Positions 28,351 through 36,863 of a DNA stretch of 64,000 bases are shown in pieces; position 1 is the first letter of the stretch; each line of letters starts with the position of its first letter. The notes below the pieces were generated by a model. It was given only the letters and a program-made list of their open reading frames with translations. It had not been told where the DNA came from and did not search any database. The translations under genes were made by a program, and so were the position numbers. The stretch comes from Arcticibacter sp041902385 (GTDB lineage Bacteria; Bacteroidota; Bacteroidia; Sphingobacteriales; Sphingobacteriaceae): positions 4,092,001 through 4,156,000 of the forward strand of contig NZ_CP169244.1 in NCBI RefSeq assembly GCF_041902385.1. The letters are read 5' to 3'.

Positions 28351-28779
28351 ATGAAAAGAGTAGCTTTAATGTTAACAGCAATTTATTTCGGAATTACGCT
28401 TAGTTCGTTTGCTGCTGATGAAAATTCAAAAGAGCGGAAGCTCACGGTTGATTATGCGATCCAGACCTATGTCGATGCACTTACCGAGGGCAAGGTTAAG
28501 CTCTTAAATGAAGTCCTTGATGCCGATGTGAAGTTTTCGGTGGCCCAGGGTGATAAGATGGAGAACTATACCCGCGAGCAGATTCTTGAACAAGTGCGGC
28601 GGGCAGAAAACGTTAAACAGAATTGCACAGCGGAATACACCCTTGTCGACCAAAACCTTTCACAGGCGATATATAAGGTCGTGTTCGATTATCAAAGCTT
28701 TAAAAAGGTAAATTTTGTTACGGTGGTACAGACCAAAAAGGGATGGAAGTTGACCAATGTATCCGTCTCTTACAAGTGA
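28351..28779 (+). CDS. Secreted NTF2-like protein, copy 1
   Basis: A 142-residue exported protein with a signal peptide (MKRVALMLTAIYFGITLSSF, cleaved near Ala21-Ala22). The domain resembles the NTF2/lumazine-binding type seen in many Bacteroidota: AIQTYVDALTEGKVKLLNEV, LDADVKFSVAQGDKMENYTR, and a C-terminal KKGWKLTNVSVSYK strand. No catalytic residues can be assigned. The closest relative is its neighbour at 29065-29493; about half the aligned positions are identical, so this is an old tandem duplication. The 286-bp gap between the copies suggests separate promoters. Confidence 0.85.
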   Translation: MKRVALMLTAIYFGITLSSFAADENSKERKLTVDYAIQTYVDALTEGKVKLLNEVLDADVKFSVAQGDKMENYTREQILEQVRRAENVKQNCTAEYTLVDQNLSQAIYKVVFDYQSFKKVNFVTVVQTKKGWKLTNVSVSYK

Positions 28780-28852
28780 TAATTTTACCGAAAGGCTATT
28801 TTCGAGAAGAAAATTCGCCGAAGCCTTGAAAGAAATAGATCAAAAGAGCATT

Positions 28853-28870
28853 TTGTGATTTGGATCACAA
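28853..28870. promoter_or_regulatory. Perfect CRP/FNR-type palindrome
   Basis: TTGTGATTTGGATCACAA contains TGTGA-N6-TCACA, the textbook CRP consensus, with the symmetry extended to 18 bp. It lies 195 bp upstream of the second NTF2-like gene and 74 bp after the stop of the first. Bacteroidota have Crp/Fnr-family regulators, so this is a credible operator for 29065-29493. The binding protein is inferred. Confidence 0.5.
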
Positions 28871-29064
28871 TTAAAAATTCTCAGTTTTTTCTCATTCTGT
28901 AATAAGAAACAATGTCAGTTCGCAGCTTTATTAAACGAATTTTAAGAAGTAGCGAAACGGCTTAAATATTTACTAAAAGTGCAGCAGAGGGCGTAAAAGA
29001 CTAACTTTCAATAGTACTAAAACGTTTAATTAGTAAAAAACTAACATACCTAATATTCAGTATT

Positions 29065-29493
29065 ATGAAAGCTTTAAAAACTATAATCACCGCATTCTGT
29101 ATAGCATTATCCTTCACCGTATTTTCAAAGGACGACGGAGCAAAAGACCAGAAGCTTAGCATGAGCTACGCTGTTCAAACCTACATTGACGCCATGACGC
29201 TGGGCAAGATTAAAGACTTTGGCGAAGTGCTTGACAACGATGTAAAGTTCACAATGACACAGGGACAAAAGATTGTAAACTTCAACAGAGCACAGATGCT
29301 GAGCGCACTGAAGGGATCAGAAAACATGGAGCAAAATTGCAAGACTTCTTACTCCGTGGTTGAACAGAATGACGCGCAGTCAATTGTTAAAGTAACAATG
29401 ACCTACGATGTATTTACCAGAACGAACTACGTAACAATTTCCCACACAGACAAGGGCTGGAAGATCACCAACGTCTCTAGCGTGTTCAATTAA
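29065..29493 (+). CDS. Secreted NTF2-like protein, copy 2
   Basis: A 142-residue exported protein, the same length as copy 1. Signal peptide MKALKTIITAFCIALSFTVF, then AVQTYIDAMTLGKIKDFGEV, LDNDVKFTMTQGQKIVNFNR and the C-terminal KGWKITNVSSVFN. It differs from copy 1 mainly in the linker and middle helix. A strong CRP-like palindrome and a smaller TTAGT-AAAAA-ACTAA palindrome (29030-29044) lie upstream, hinting at regulation distinct from copy 1. Function is unknown; NTF2-like secreted proteins can bind small ligands or serve as accessory domains. Confidence 0.85.
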   Translation: MKALKTIITAFCIALSFTVFSKDDGAKDQKLSMSYAVQTYIDAMTLGKIKDFGEVLDNDVKFTMTQGQKIVNFNRAQMLSALKGSENMEQNCKTSYSVVEQNDAQSIVKVTMTYDVFTRTNYVTISHTDKGWKITNVSSVFN

Positions 29494-29539
29494 GCCGCTT
29501 GTAAGAAATTTAATCAGAAGGGAGATTAGATTACGAAGA

Positions 29540-29578
29540 GAAGGCCGGAAGCACTAACTGCTTCCGGCCTTCCTTTTT
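29540..29578 (+). terminator. Strong terminator between NTF2-like copy 2 and parE
   Basis: GAAGGCCGGAAGCA (29540-29553) pairs perfectly with TGCTTCCGGCCTTC (29559-29572) across a CTAAC loop, followed by CTTTTTT. It is orientated for the NTF2-like gene; the parE side has only a poor U-tract. Confidence 0.9.
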
Positions 29579-29602
29579 TACTTGCCGTGCAGAAACGGCA
29601 TA

Positions 29603-31486
29603 CTACGCTGCACTTTCTTCTGCAATGGTAGCGGCTGATGCAGCAGTCTGTGCATCATCCTTTTCTACCCGCAGGTTCTTTACAATGTGTTGTTGACGGT
29701 CAGGCGTGTTTTTTCCCATGAAATATTCAAGGAGCGCACGAATATTCGTCTCCTTAAGAATCACCGGTTCCAGATGAATGTCCTTCCCTATAAAGAGGCC
29801 AAACTCGTCAGGCGATATCTCGCCTAACCCTTTAAACCTTGTAATCTCAGGCTTTACCCCAAGCTTCTGAATCGCCCGAACCTTTTCCTCCTCACTATAG
29901 CAGTAGATCGTCTCCTTCTTGTTACGAACCCTGAAAAGAGGCGTCTGGAGAATGGAAACATGACCCGCCTTTACCAGATCAGGGAAGAACTGCAGAAAGA
30001 AAGTCATCATCAGCAAACGGATGTGCATTCCGTCCACGTCCGCATCTGTTGCAATAACGATGTTATTATAACGAAGTCCGTCCAGGCCGTCCTCAATGTT
30101 CAGCGCATGCTGCAGCAGATTGAACTCCTCGTTCTCATACACCACTTTCTTGGTCAGACCAAAACAGTTAAGGGGCTTTCCTTTCAGACTGAAAACCGCC
30201 TGAGTCATTACATCGCGCGATTTGGTGATAGAACCGCTTGCCGAATCTCCCTCTGTGATAAAAAGCGTAGTCTCTTGCTTCCTTTCATGATTGTCGTCGA
30301 AATGGATCTTGCAATCCCTGAGTTTCCGGTTATGTAGAGAAGCTTTTTTTGCACGCTCATTTGCGAGCTTTTTGATTCCCGCGATGTCCTTCCTTTCCCT
30401 TTCCGACTGAAGGATCCGCTTTAACAACGCATCTGCTGTCTCGGGGTTCTTCAGGAGGTAGTCGTCCAGCTCCTTCTTTACAAAATCGTTCACAAAAGCA
30501 CGAACAGAAGGTCCGTCAGGACCTACGTTGAGAGATCCCAGCTTGGTCTTCGTCTGCGACTCAAATACCGGCTCCTGTACACGCACAGAAATTGCAGCAA
30601 CAATTGAAGCGCGCACATCTGAGGCATCAAATTCCTTTTTAAAGCGCTCCCTGATGGTCTTCACTACCGCTTCACGAAACGCCGCCTGATGTGTCCCTCC
30701 CTGGGTGGTATGCTGACCGTTTACAAACGAGTAATATTCCTCCCCGTACTGCTGACCGTGCGTCATGGCGATCTCAATATCCTCACCCTTTAAATGGATG
30801 ATGGGATAACGGATATGCTCGGGCTCGGTATTCTTGGAAAGCAGGTCGTGAAGCCCTTTCTCAGAAAAATACTTCTGTCCGTTAAAGTTGATCGTCAGAC
30901 CGGCATTCAGGAATACATAGTTCCAGATCATGTTCTCAACGAACTCCGGAATAAAACGATAATGGCGGAAGATAGAATCGTCAGGAATAAACGTGATCGC
31001 CGTTCCATTCCGTTGCGTGGTATCCTTCTCCGCCTCATCGCGTATCAGCTCACCTTGATGAAATTCTGCTATTTTAGTCCTTCCATCGCGGTAAGACTGC
31101 ACGGTAAAAGAAGTGGAAAGCGCGTTGACCGCCTTCGTACCTACCCCATTTAGTCCAACCGACTTTTGGAACGCTTTTGAATCGTATTTACCTCCGGTAT
31201 TGATCTTCGAAACACAGTCGATCACCTTTCCCAACGGAATACCACGTCCGTAATCACGTACTGATACCTTGTGCTCTGATATATTGATCTCGATCGTTCT
31301 TCCCGCTCCCATCACAAACTCATCGATGGAGTTGTCGACGATCTCTTTTAATAACACATATATCCCGTCATCGTAAGCCGATCCGTCTCCCAGCTTCCCG
31401 ATATACATACCCGGACGCAGCCGGATATGCTCTTTCCAATCGAGCGACCGGATACTATCTTCACTATATTGTGTATTCTCTGCCAT
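29603..31486 (-). CDS. parE: DNA topoisomerase IV subunit B (GyrB/ParE family)
   Basis: A 627-residue ATPase subunit of type IIA topoisomerase. GHKL ATPase motifs are EIVDNSIDEFVMG, VRDYGRGIPLGK and VGLNGVGTKAVNALS. A transducer domain is followed by TOPRIM motifs EGDSASGSITKSRD and DADVDGMHIRLL. It begins AENTQYSEDSIRSLDWKEHI, a form I associate with the Bacteroidota ParE lineage rather than GyrB. No parC lies beside it, at least downstream within this window, so the usual parE-parC pairing is not seen. It has a likely promoter at 31541-31548. Confidence 0.85.
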   Translation of the reverse strand: MAENTQYSEDSIRSLDWKEHIRLRPGMYIGKLGDGSAYDDGIYVLLKEIVDNSIDEFVMGAGRTIEINISEHKVSVRDYGRGIPLGKVIDCVSKINTGGKYDSKAFQKSVGLNGVGTKAVNALSTSFTVQSYRDGRTKIAEFHQGELIRDEAEKDTTQRNGTAITFIPDDSIFRHYRFIPEFVENMIWNYVFLNAGLTINFNGQKYFSEKGLHDLLSKNTEPEHIRYPIIHLKGEDIEIAMTHGQQYGEEYYSFVNGQHTTQGGTHQAAFREAVVKTIRERFKKEFDASDVRASIVAAISVRVQEPVFESQTKTKLGSLNVGPDGPSVRAFVNDFVKKELDDYLLKNPETADALLKRILQSERERKDIAGIKKLANERAKKASLHNRKLRDCKIHFDDNHERKQETTLFITEGDSASGSITKSRDVMTQAVFSLKGKPLNCFGLTKKVVYENEEFNLLQHALNIEDGLDGLRYNNIVIATDADVDGMHIRLLMMTFFLQFFPDLVKAGHVSILQTPLFRVRNKKETIYCYSEEEKVRAIQKLGVKPEITRFKGLGEISPDEFGLFIGKDIHLEPVILKETNIRALLEYFMGKNTPDRQQHIVKNLRVEKDDAQTAASAATIAEESAA

Positions 31487-31540
31487 ACTAGATATGGGGC
31501 TTTATACGTACCCGAAGGCTACGTGTCCCCTTTTGCCATG

Positions 31541-31548
31541 CAAAAATA
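31541..31548 (-). promoter_or_regulatory. -7 box TATTTTTG of parE
   Basis: On the reverse strand TATTTTTG matches TAnnTTTG, 54 bp before the parE ATG at 31486. No clear -33 box is visible. Confidence 0.45.
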
Positions 31549-31791
31549 AAACTTCCCCGCTATAATTTAGCGCAACTGGAGAGTAAATGGCCGAAAGCCT
31601 CCATGCTGCCAGAGAGGCGTTGCAAAAGAGCTACAATCAATGTAACCGGCGAGTTGATTAACGAAAGGTAGCAGCTTATCAGAGAGTGCTGACTGAAATA
31701 CCAATGTCAGCGCAACAGCAGACTCTACATCCCAAAAGCCAGGCGCTTCTGGCAGAGACAATACCAATCAGCCCAAAATGCGCATTAAACG
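31549..31791. other. Intergenic region without a supported gene
   Basis: The gap between parE and the PAP2 gene contains a 66-codon reverse-strand open frame (31567-31767). It has no recognisable motif, no start signal and an irregular composition. I see no tRNA or hairpin. It may hold remnants of a lost gene, but nothing can be named. Confidence 0.4.
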
Positions 31792-32589
31792 TCAAAGTTT
31801 TGCGGTTACTGACGCGCCGACCGCCTTGTCTGCATAGTAAGGCATGATCTTAATCTTCCCCTTTTCTTTAAGCAAATGTCTTATACCTGGATAAAGCTTG
31901 TATGCCGCCTTTGTCGACAAGATCCCAAGTCCCGCTCCGGCCACGACGTTACTAAACCAGTGGGCATTGTTATACACCCGCAAGATTCCCGTTGTTGCCG
32001 CGGCAGAATATGCAGCGATTCCAAAGAGAGGAGAACGTGATCCAAACTCCTGATTTACGAATTCAGCAGCCGCAAAAGCTGTCGCGGTGTGGCCTGAAGG
32101 AAACGATGAATGCGCACGTCCGTTTGGCCTAAGCTGCCTGGTCGCCTTCTTTAGTATTGTGACCGACCCTCCCATAATACCCGAAGAGATAACATACAAG
32201 GCCATTTGATCTTTTACCGGATGTGCCCCTCGTAATCCGGCGATGTTTAAAACGCAAGCAGCCATGGCGGGCGAATATTGAAGATAATCATCGATAGCAG
32301 TTGCAAAATGAGGATGATCCTGCCTGACCTCACGAAAAACGCTCCTGTCCACTTCCACCAATGAGCGATTGCTTAAGGCAACAAAACCATACGCAACAAA
32401 TAAGGCAGGCGGCACATAGGTCACAAGTTTCTCTTTAGGTTGTCCAGCCTCAAAAAAGTCCCCCGATTGTCCTGCCTCTACAAAGGAAGCTGGTTCAGCC
32501 ATTGGTTGGCTCAGCAACAGTGAATCTACCTGAGCACTTGCCGCTGTGCAAACGAACAGGAATAAGATCAATAACGCTTTCATCTTCAA
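31792..32589 (-). CDS. PAP2 superfamily phosphatase, exported
   Basis: A 265-residue protein with a signal peptide (MKMKALLILFLFVCTAASAQ). The three acid-phosphatase motifs are present: KKATRQLRPNGRAH (KX6RP), SSFPSGHTATAF (PSGH) and RVYNNAHWFSNVVAG (the SRX5HX3D-like motif, with Arg and His conserved; the final Asp position appears to be Asn-Val). Hydrophobic helices in the core suit a membrane-associated lipid phosphatase, for example undecaprenyl pyrophosphate or phosphatidate phosphatase. A soluble periplasmic phosphatase is also possible. The Asp substitution in motif 3 deserves checking. Confidence 0.88.
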   Translation of the reverse strand: MKMKALLILFLFVCTAASAQVDSLLLSQPMAEPASFVEAGQSGDFFEAGQPKEKLVTYVPPALFVAYGFVALSNRSLVEVDRSVFREVRQDHPHFATAIDDYLQYSPAMAACVLNIAGLRGAHPVKDQMALYVISSGIMGGSVTILKKATRQLRPNGRAHSSFPSGHTATAFAAAEFVNQEFGSRSPLFGIAAYSAAATTGILRVYNNAHWFSNVVAGAGLGILSTKAAYKLYPGIRHLLKEKGKIKIMPYYADKAVGASVTAKL

Positions 32590-33034
32590 CTTTATACTGA
32601 TCTTAGTGTTCCCGGGTTATGCTTTTTCGAAAACATTTGCGACCCAGGCTTACGAAAGGCGATGAAAGATAATTGGGAGATCTTAGCCACTTCGCATTAA
32701 GCGGCAGCTTGCCTGTGATGGCATTAAGCGAGCCACACATCGCGGTCTTTAAAAATTATTAGCGATCTCTCCTCACTAACAATAAAGATTCAGAAACCAG
32801 CGTCGCGGAACATCACACATCTGTACTGAAGCACCGGGCAAGTCTATGAGAGCCCTCGGTGTCGCGGATATCATACAAGGGATGTATGGCAATACTAACA
32901 ACTTCGACACGTTTCCCCTTCTAATCCTTCTGCCTGAGGAGGAAAAAGCAGGTTTTTTTCAGATTTTTCGAGCATAACCAGCAACGTGCAGTCTTTGGTA
33001 TAGTATTGGAATCAGTCAGTACAAAGGCTTTATT
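32590..33034. other. Intergenic region, 445 bp
   Basis: No gene is supported. The stretch holds a direct repeat GCATTAAGCG (about 32695 and 32722) and a pyrimidine/purine block near 32920-32957 ending in a T7 run. It presumably carries the promoters of the PAP2 gene (reverse) and of the small acidic protein (forward). Confidence 0.5.
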
Positions 33035-33223
33035 ATGGTAGTAGTAAACAGAGTACAAGTTCAGGACAACAAAAACAACGGAGAAAATGAAGAGCAAAAA
33101 TGGGAGAATCCGAAAGCTCCCGAACAGGCTTCTGATCCCCGCGATATTGAGCAGCTTGAACGTCAGAAAAAAGAGGCGGAGATGAGGAAAAATAACCTCT
33201 CTGACCCCGAGGAAGACGAATGA
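33035..33223 (+). CDS. Small acidic charged protein
   Basis: A 62-residue protein (MVVVNRVQVQDNKNNGENEE at the N-terminus) with a predicted coiled-coil middle, PRDIEQLERQKKEAEMRKNN, and an acidic end DPEEDE. There is no signal peptide and no known domain. The amino-acid composition is coherent and the reading frame is unusually charged, unlike random open frames nearby. A terminator follows 156 bp later. It may be a small conserved Sphingobacteriales protein. Confidence 0.5.
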   Translation: MVVVNRVQVQDNKNNGENEEQKWENPKAPEQASDPRDIEQLERQKKEAEMRKNNLSDPEEDE

Positions 33224-33378
33224 CTCCGGCATTGATCGCCAATATAGGTCACCTGCTTCCGTTAGCAAAAATACAAGTCGGCAGACAGTATTGAAGCAAG
33301 ACACATTGCTCTATAACCTGTCACAGCCGCCCCACATTGAATACAATCGTTCTTTTTCCCTCAGTTAAACAATAAGAA

Positions 33379-33410
33379 AATAGGCCCGCCATCGCGGGCT
33401 TATTGTTTTT
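33379..33410 (+). terminator. Rho-independent terminator
   Basis: AATAGGCCCGC (33379-33389) pairs with GCGGGCTTATT (33394-33404), with one G-T pair and a CATC loop, followed by GTTTTT. It probably ends the transcript of the small acidic protein. Confidence 0.8.
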
Positions 33411-33817
33411 ATGACCTTCTTCGAAAAGCGCTTCAGATTATTTAAATCGTGTAGATCCGTCATTACCGCTTAACTCTCATAGTCTCCAATTTAGTCACGA
33501 GGCAAAGTCTGGCGGCATTAACGCACGTCTTTCGTAGGTCTAATAACGCCACATCGTTACGTCCGAAGGCAAGAAGGGACATCCCTTGCGTTCTGATTCA
33601 TGTTTGTATTTACTTATTCGGAAGATCATTCTGAGAGTATATCAGTTTTTAAAGGCCAGAAACAATATTCAATTCTCTTTTATCCCCGTTTGAGAGCACA
33701 GCTCATGAATGCTTCTTGTAAAAAAAACGAGAGAAAAAGACCAAAACGAGAGAATCTTAACATTCAAGGAAAGAAAAAGCTCGGTTTATAACTAAGTTTG
33801 AGTTTTTATAGTCATAA
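33411..33817. other. Intergenic region upstream of the S9 peptidase
   Basis: About 400 bp with no supported gene; a 63-codon open frame at 33600-33791 ends in a Lys/Arg-rich run and overlaps a dispersed repeat. The region contains a small palindrome AAGGGACATCCCTT near 33574 and the 30-bp repeat described separately. Confidence 0.5.
33680..33711 (+). repeat. 30-bp dispersed repeat, copy 1
   Basis: ATCCCCGTTTGAGAGCACAG continuing to CTCATGAATG. The same sequence, with four or five differences, recurs at 41143-41177. It lies 107 bp upstream of the S9 peptidase start. Confidence 0.7.
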
Positions 33818-36670
33818 ATGAGAACACACTTGCTATTTTTTACACTTCTTTTAATTTGCAGTAAGCAGTATGCCCAAAGCATAAAGAAACCGCTGGATCA
33901 TTCGGTCTATGACGGATGGCAAAGCGTTGCTTCCGAGGCCATATCTGATGATGGCAAATGGATCGTCTACGCTGTAACTCCTCAGGAAGGCGACGCGCGA
34001 CTGGTGATTACAGAGCGTCTCTCCGGAAAAACTAAAGTAGTTGAACGGGGAGCCAAACCACGTTTCACCACAGACTCTAAGTTCGTTGTTTTTACCATCA
34101 GCCCCACGTTTAAGGAAACAAGAACGGCAAGGATCAAAAAAACGAAAAGCTCGCAGATGCCGAAGGACAGCCTTGGGCTGCTTAATCTGGCCAGCCTTTC
34201 ATTGCTAAAGTTTCCCGCTGTGAAGTCGTTCAAGGTACCAGAGAAAGGGGCCGGCTCTGTAGCCTGGCTTTCTTATGCGGATACAGACAGTACAAAAAAG
34301 GGTTCTACTAACAAGAAAGATAATAGCCGAGACGAGGAGGAGGACACGAAGGACAAGCAGGAAAAACAGGGAGCGAAACTGACTGTATATAACCTGAGCA
34401 ACAAGCGAAGCGAGACCTTTACTTCGGTAACGGAATTTTGCTATACCCCGGATGGCCGTGCATTGGCTATGGCAACAGCGAAAACCAAAAAAGACAGCAC
34501 TAAATCATCAGGAGTCGCCATTTACGAAGTCAAAACCAGAGTCACCAGGAAAGTGAGCTCAGGTATGAACGAATACAAGAACCTCGCTTTTGACTCTGAA
34601 GGGCGACAGCTCGCATTTGCTGCAGAGAACGAGCCGCTCAAGTCGCAGTTCAAGTACTACAAGCTTTATTACTATGCAACAGGGAAAGACAGCGCTTCTG
34701 TTATAGCCACGCACCAGACAGCCGGCGTTCCCCAGGGCTGGAGCATCAGTGCAGATGGAGAGATTAAGTTTAGCAAGGATGGCAAAAAGCTCTTCTTTGG
34801 TACTGCCCCGCTGGGGCTTTTAAAAGATACTAGCCTGGTAGATTTCGAAGTAGCCAAGGTGGACATCTGGAATTACAAGGACGATTACATTCAGCCAATG
34901 CAGCTGAAAAACCTGGAAAAAGATCAAAAGAGAAGCTATAGCGCTTTAATCTACCCTGCTACCCCTGAAAAAGTAATTCAGCTGGGTGATCAGAAGATGA
35001 ACAGGATCATCGCACCAGAAAATGGCACGGAGGAAGAAATACTTGGCACCTCGGATGAGGGACATCGCATTGAGACCCAGTGGACCGGTTCACGCAAGCG
35101 CGATATTTACCTCATCTCTGTCAAAGATGGAAGCAGGCGCCGGATAGCTGAGAATATCACCGGCGATGTCATGATGTCCCCCGGGGGAAAGTTTGTGGTA
35201 TGGTATAACAGAACTGACCGCAACTGGTATTCATACGACATCAGGCAGAAATCGCAGATTTGCCTCAATAAGAACCTCAAGGTAAACTTTTACGATGAGA
35301 CCAACGATGTGCCGGATGATCCTGACGCTTATGGGCTGTCGGCCTTCCTGGAGGACGACAAGGGCGCACTTATTTACGACCGCTACGACATCTGGAACTT
35401 CGATCTCGCTTCCGGAGCCGCAAGAAATCTCACAAATGGTTACGGAAGACGCCATAACATCCGTCTGAGGTTCTTCAACTTCGAGAAGAAAAAAGAGCAG
35501 AAAGAGGATGACAACCTTCCCGAGGTAGCGAAGTTAAAGCAACCGCTCTACTTAGATGCCTTCAATTATGGAAACAAATACGGGGGCTGGTATAAGACTA
35601 CCCTCACAGCCAAAGGAGACCCTCAGCTCTTGACCATGGGGCCAATCAGTTACTCAAGGCCGGTAGCTGCGAGGGACGCGTCTTATTTCATTTACAAAAA
35701 AGAGAATTTTCTGCTGTCGCCTGATCTTTACGTTTCTGCCGACTTCAGGAAGGAAACCAGGCTAAGCTCACTTAATCCTCAGCAAAAAAACTACAATTGG
35801 GGTACGGCTGAACTAATAAAGTGGACTACTCCAAAAGGCCACCAGTCGGAAGGGGTACTGTACAAACCCGAAAACTTTGATCCGTCAAAGAAGTATCCGA
35901 TGATCGTTTACTTTTACGAAAAGCTCACTGATCGTCTCTATGCATATACCGCGCCCGCTCCTACCCCGTCGAGGTTGAATATCTCTTACTTCGTAAGCAA
36001 CGGGTACATGGTATTCACTCCGGATATTTCGTATGAGACCGGACATCCGGGCAGGTCGGCAGAAGAGTACATCAATTCGGGAGTAGAGTTTCTGAAGAAG
36101 AATGCCTGGGTGGACGGAAGCAAAATCGGCATTCAGGGACAGAGCTGGGGTGGCTATCAGGTAGCTCACCTGATCACCAGGACCAACATGTACGCCGCTG
36201 CATGGGCAGGTGCTCCTGTGGTGAACATGACCTCGGCGTACGGAGGTATCAGATGGGAGACGGGCATGAACAGACAGTTCCAGTACGAAAAAACACAGAG
36301 CAGAATTGGTGCTACGCTTTGGGAGAAACCAGAACTCTATATTGAGAACTCGCCGTTATTTCACCTTCCGAATGTGACGACGCCCGTCGCCATAATGGCA
36401 AATGATGCTGATGGAGCGGTGCCATGGTATCAGGGCATTGAAATGTTCACCGCCCTCCGCAGGCTTGGAAAGCCGGTATGGATGCTCAATTATAATAACG
36501 AAGCGCATAACCTGGTGCAAAGACAGAACAGAAAAGACATACAAAGACGAGAACAGCAGTTCTTTGATCACTTCCTGAAGGGGGCTCCTATGCCGCAGTG
36601 GATGGATAGAGGAGTGCCAGCTATTGAGAAGGGACTCAACTGGGGCTTCCAGACATCGGGGCAAAACTAA
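33818..36670 (+). CDS. S9 family prolyl oligopeptidase-like serine peptidase
   Basis: A 950-residue exported peptidase with a signal peptide (MRTHLLFFTLLLICSKQYAQ). An N-terminal beta-propeller (about 30-660) regulates access to a C-terminal alpha/beta-hydrolase domain. The catalytic Ser776 is in GQSWGGYQ, the Asp lies in NDADGAVPW and the His in NNEAHNL near the end. The propeller carries a low-complexity charged insertion (about residues 160-190, DNSRDEEEDTKDKQEKQG). This group of Bacteroidota peptidases is longer than dipeptidyl peptidase IV and probably degrades peptides in the periplasm. The gene's 3' end is part of a 66-bp tandem repeat. Confidence 0.93.
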   Translation: MRTHLLFFTLLLICSKQYAQSIKKPLDHSVYDGWQSVASEAISDDGKWIVYAVTPQEGDARLVITERLSGKTKVVERGAKPRFTTDSKFVVFTISPTFKETRTARIKKTKSSQMPKDSLGLLNLASLSLLKFPAVKSFKVPEKGAGSVAWLSYADTDSTKKGSTNKKDNSRDEEEDTKDKQEKQGAKLTVYNLSNKRSETFTSVTEFCYTPDGRALAMATAKTKKDSTKSSGVAIYEVKTRVTRKVSSGMNEYKNLAFDSEGRQLAFAAENEPLKSQFKYYKLYYYATGKDSASVIATHQTAGVPQGWSISADGEIKFSKDGKKLFFGTAPLGLLKDTSLVDFEVAKVDIWNYKDDYIQPMQLKNLEKDQKRSYSALIYPATPEKVIQLGDQKMNRIIAPENGTEEEILGTSDEGHRIETQWTGSRKRDIYLISVKDGSRRRIAENITGDVMMSPGGKFVVWYNRTDRNWYSYDIRQKSQICLNKNLKVNFYDETNDVPDDPDAYGLSAFLEDDKGALIYDRYDIWNFDLASGAARNLTNGYGRRHNIRLRFFNFEKKKEQKEDDNLPEVAKLKQPLYLDAFNYGNKYGGWYKTTLTAKGDPQLLTMGPISYSRPVAARDASYFIYKKENFLLSPDLYVSADFRKETRLSSLNPQQKNYNWGTAELIKWTTPKGHQSEGVLYKPENFDPSKKYPMIVYFYEKLTDRLYAYTAPAPTPSRLNISYFVSNGYMVFTPDISYETGHPGRSAEEYINSGVEFLKKNAWVDGSKIGIQGQSWGGYQVAHLITRTNMYAAAWAGAPVVNMTSAYGGIRWETGMNRQFQYEKTQSRIGATLWEKPELYIENSPLFHLPNVTTPVAIMANDADGAVPWYQGIEMFTALRRLGKPVWMLNYNNEAHNLVQRQNRKDIQRREQQFFDHFLKGAPMPQWMDRGVPAIEKGLNWGFQTSGQN

Positions 36671-36822
36671 ATGAGTCTCTGTTTCTTTGTGCACATGTTT
36701 AGTGCTTCGTTGATCGTCTTCTCGGGGAAAAACTTAATGAGCCGCTCTTTCTTAAAAAACAGACCGCCTTCGTTTACCTGTTCATACCCAAGGCAAAACT
36801 GAATGAGCATCTCTTTCTTCGC
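36657..36822. repeat. 66-bp tandem repeat, 2.5 units, starting inside the S9 gene 3' end
   Basis: Units begin at 36657, 36723 and 36789. Each starts with CGGGGCAAAACTnAATGAG or a close variant, then CTCTnTTTCTT about 5 bp later. The rest of each unit is diverged. Unit 1 includes the S9 stop codon. The period is exactly 22 codons. Confidence 0.75.
36667..36810 (-). CDS. Possible small protein made of 22-residue repeats
   Basis: A reverse-strand frame between S9 and ruvB encodes about 47 residues. It shows the repeat KKE-x-L-I-x-F ... N-E, as in KKERLIKFFPEKTINEAL. The start at ATG 36810 is arbitrary and there is no promoter or ribosome-binding site. The repeat is compatible with a small real protein or a gene remnant, but could equally be a by-product of the DNA repeat. 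Function unknown. Confidence 0.2.
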   Translation of the reverse strand: MLIQFCLGYEQVNEGGLFFKKERLIKFFPEKTINEALNMCTKKQRLI

Positions 36823-36840
36823 CCGGGCAGCCGGGCGAGG
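36817..36840 (+). terminator. Hairpin between the S9 gene and ruvB
   Basis: CTTCGCCCGG (36817-36826) pairs with CCGGGCGAGG (36831-36840), with a GCAG loop and one G-T pair. The U-tract is poor (AAAGATTTTT). It lies directly upstream of the ruvB -7 box. Confidence 0.5.
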
Positions 36841-36851
36841 AAAGATTTTTC

Positions 36852-36859
36852 TATTTTTG
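36852..36859 (+). promoter_or_regulatory. -7 box TATTTTTG of ruvB; leaderless transcript
   Basis: TATTTTTG matches TAnnTTTG and ends only 4 bp before the ruvB ATG at 36864. If the box is used, transcription would start at or just inside the start codon. Confidence 0.5.
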
Positions 36860-36863
36860 CAAG

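Noticed and set aside
31567..31767. 66-codon reverse-strand frame between parE and the PAP2 gene
   Set aside because: No motif, promoter or plausible composition.
33600..33791. 63-codon forward frame before the S9 gene
   Set aside because: No family pattern, Lys/Arg-run end, and overlap with a dispersed non-coding repeat.
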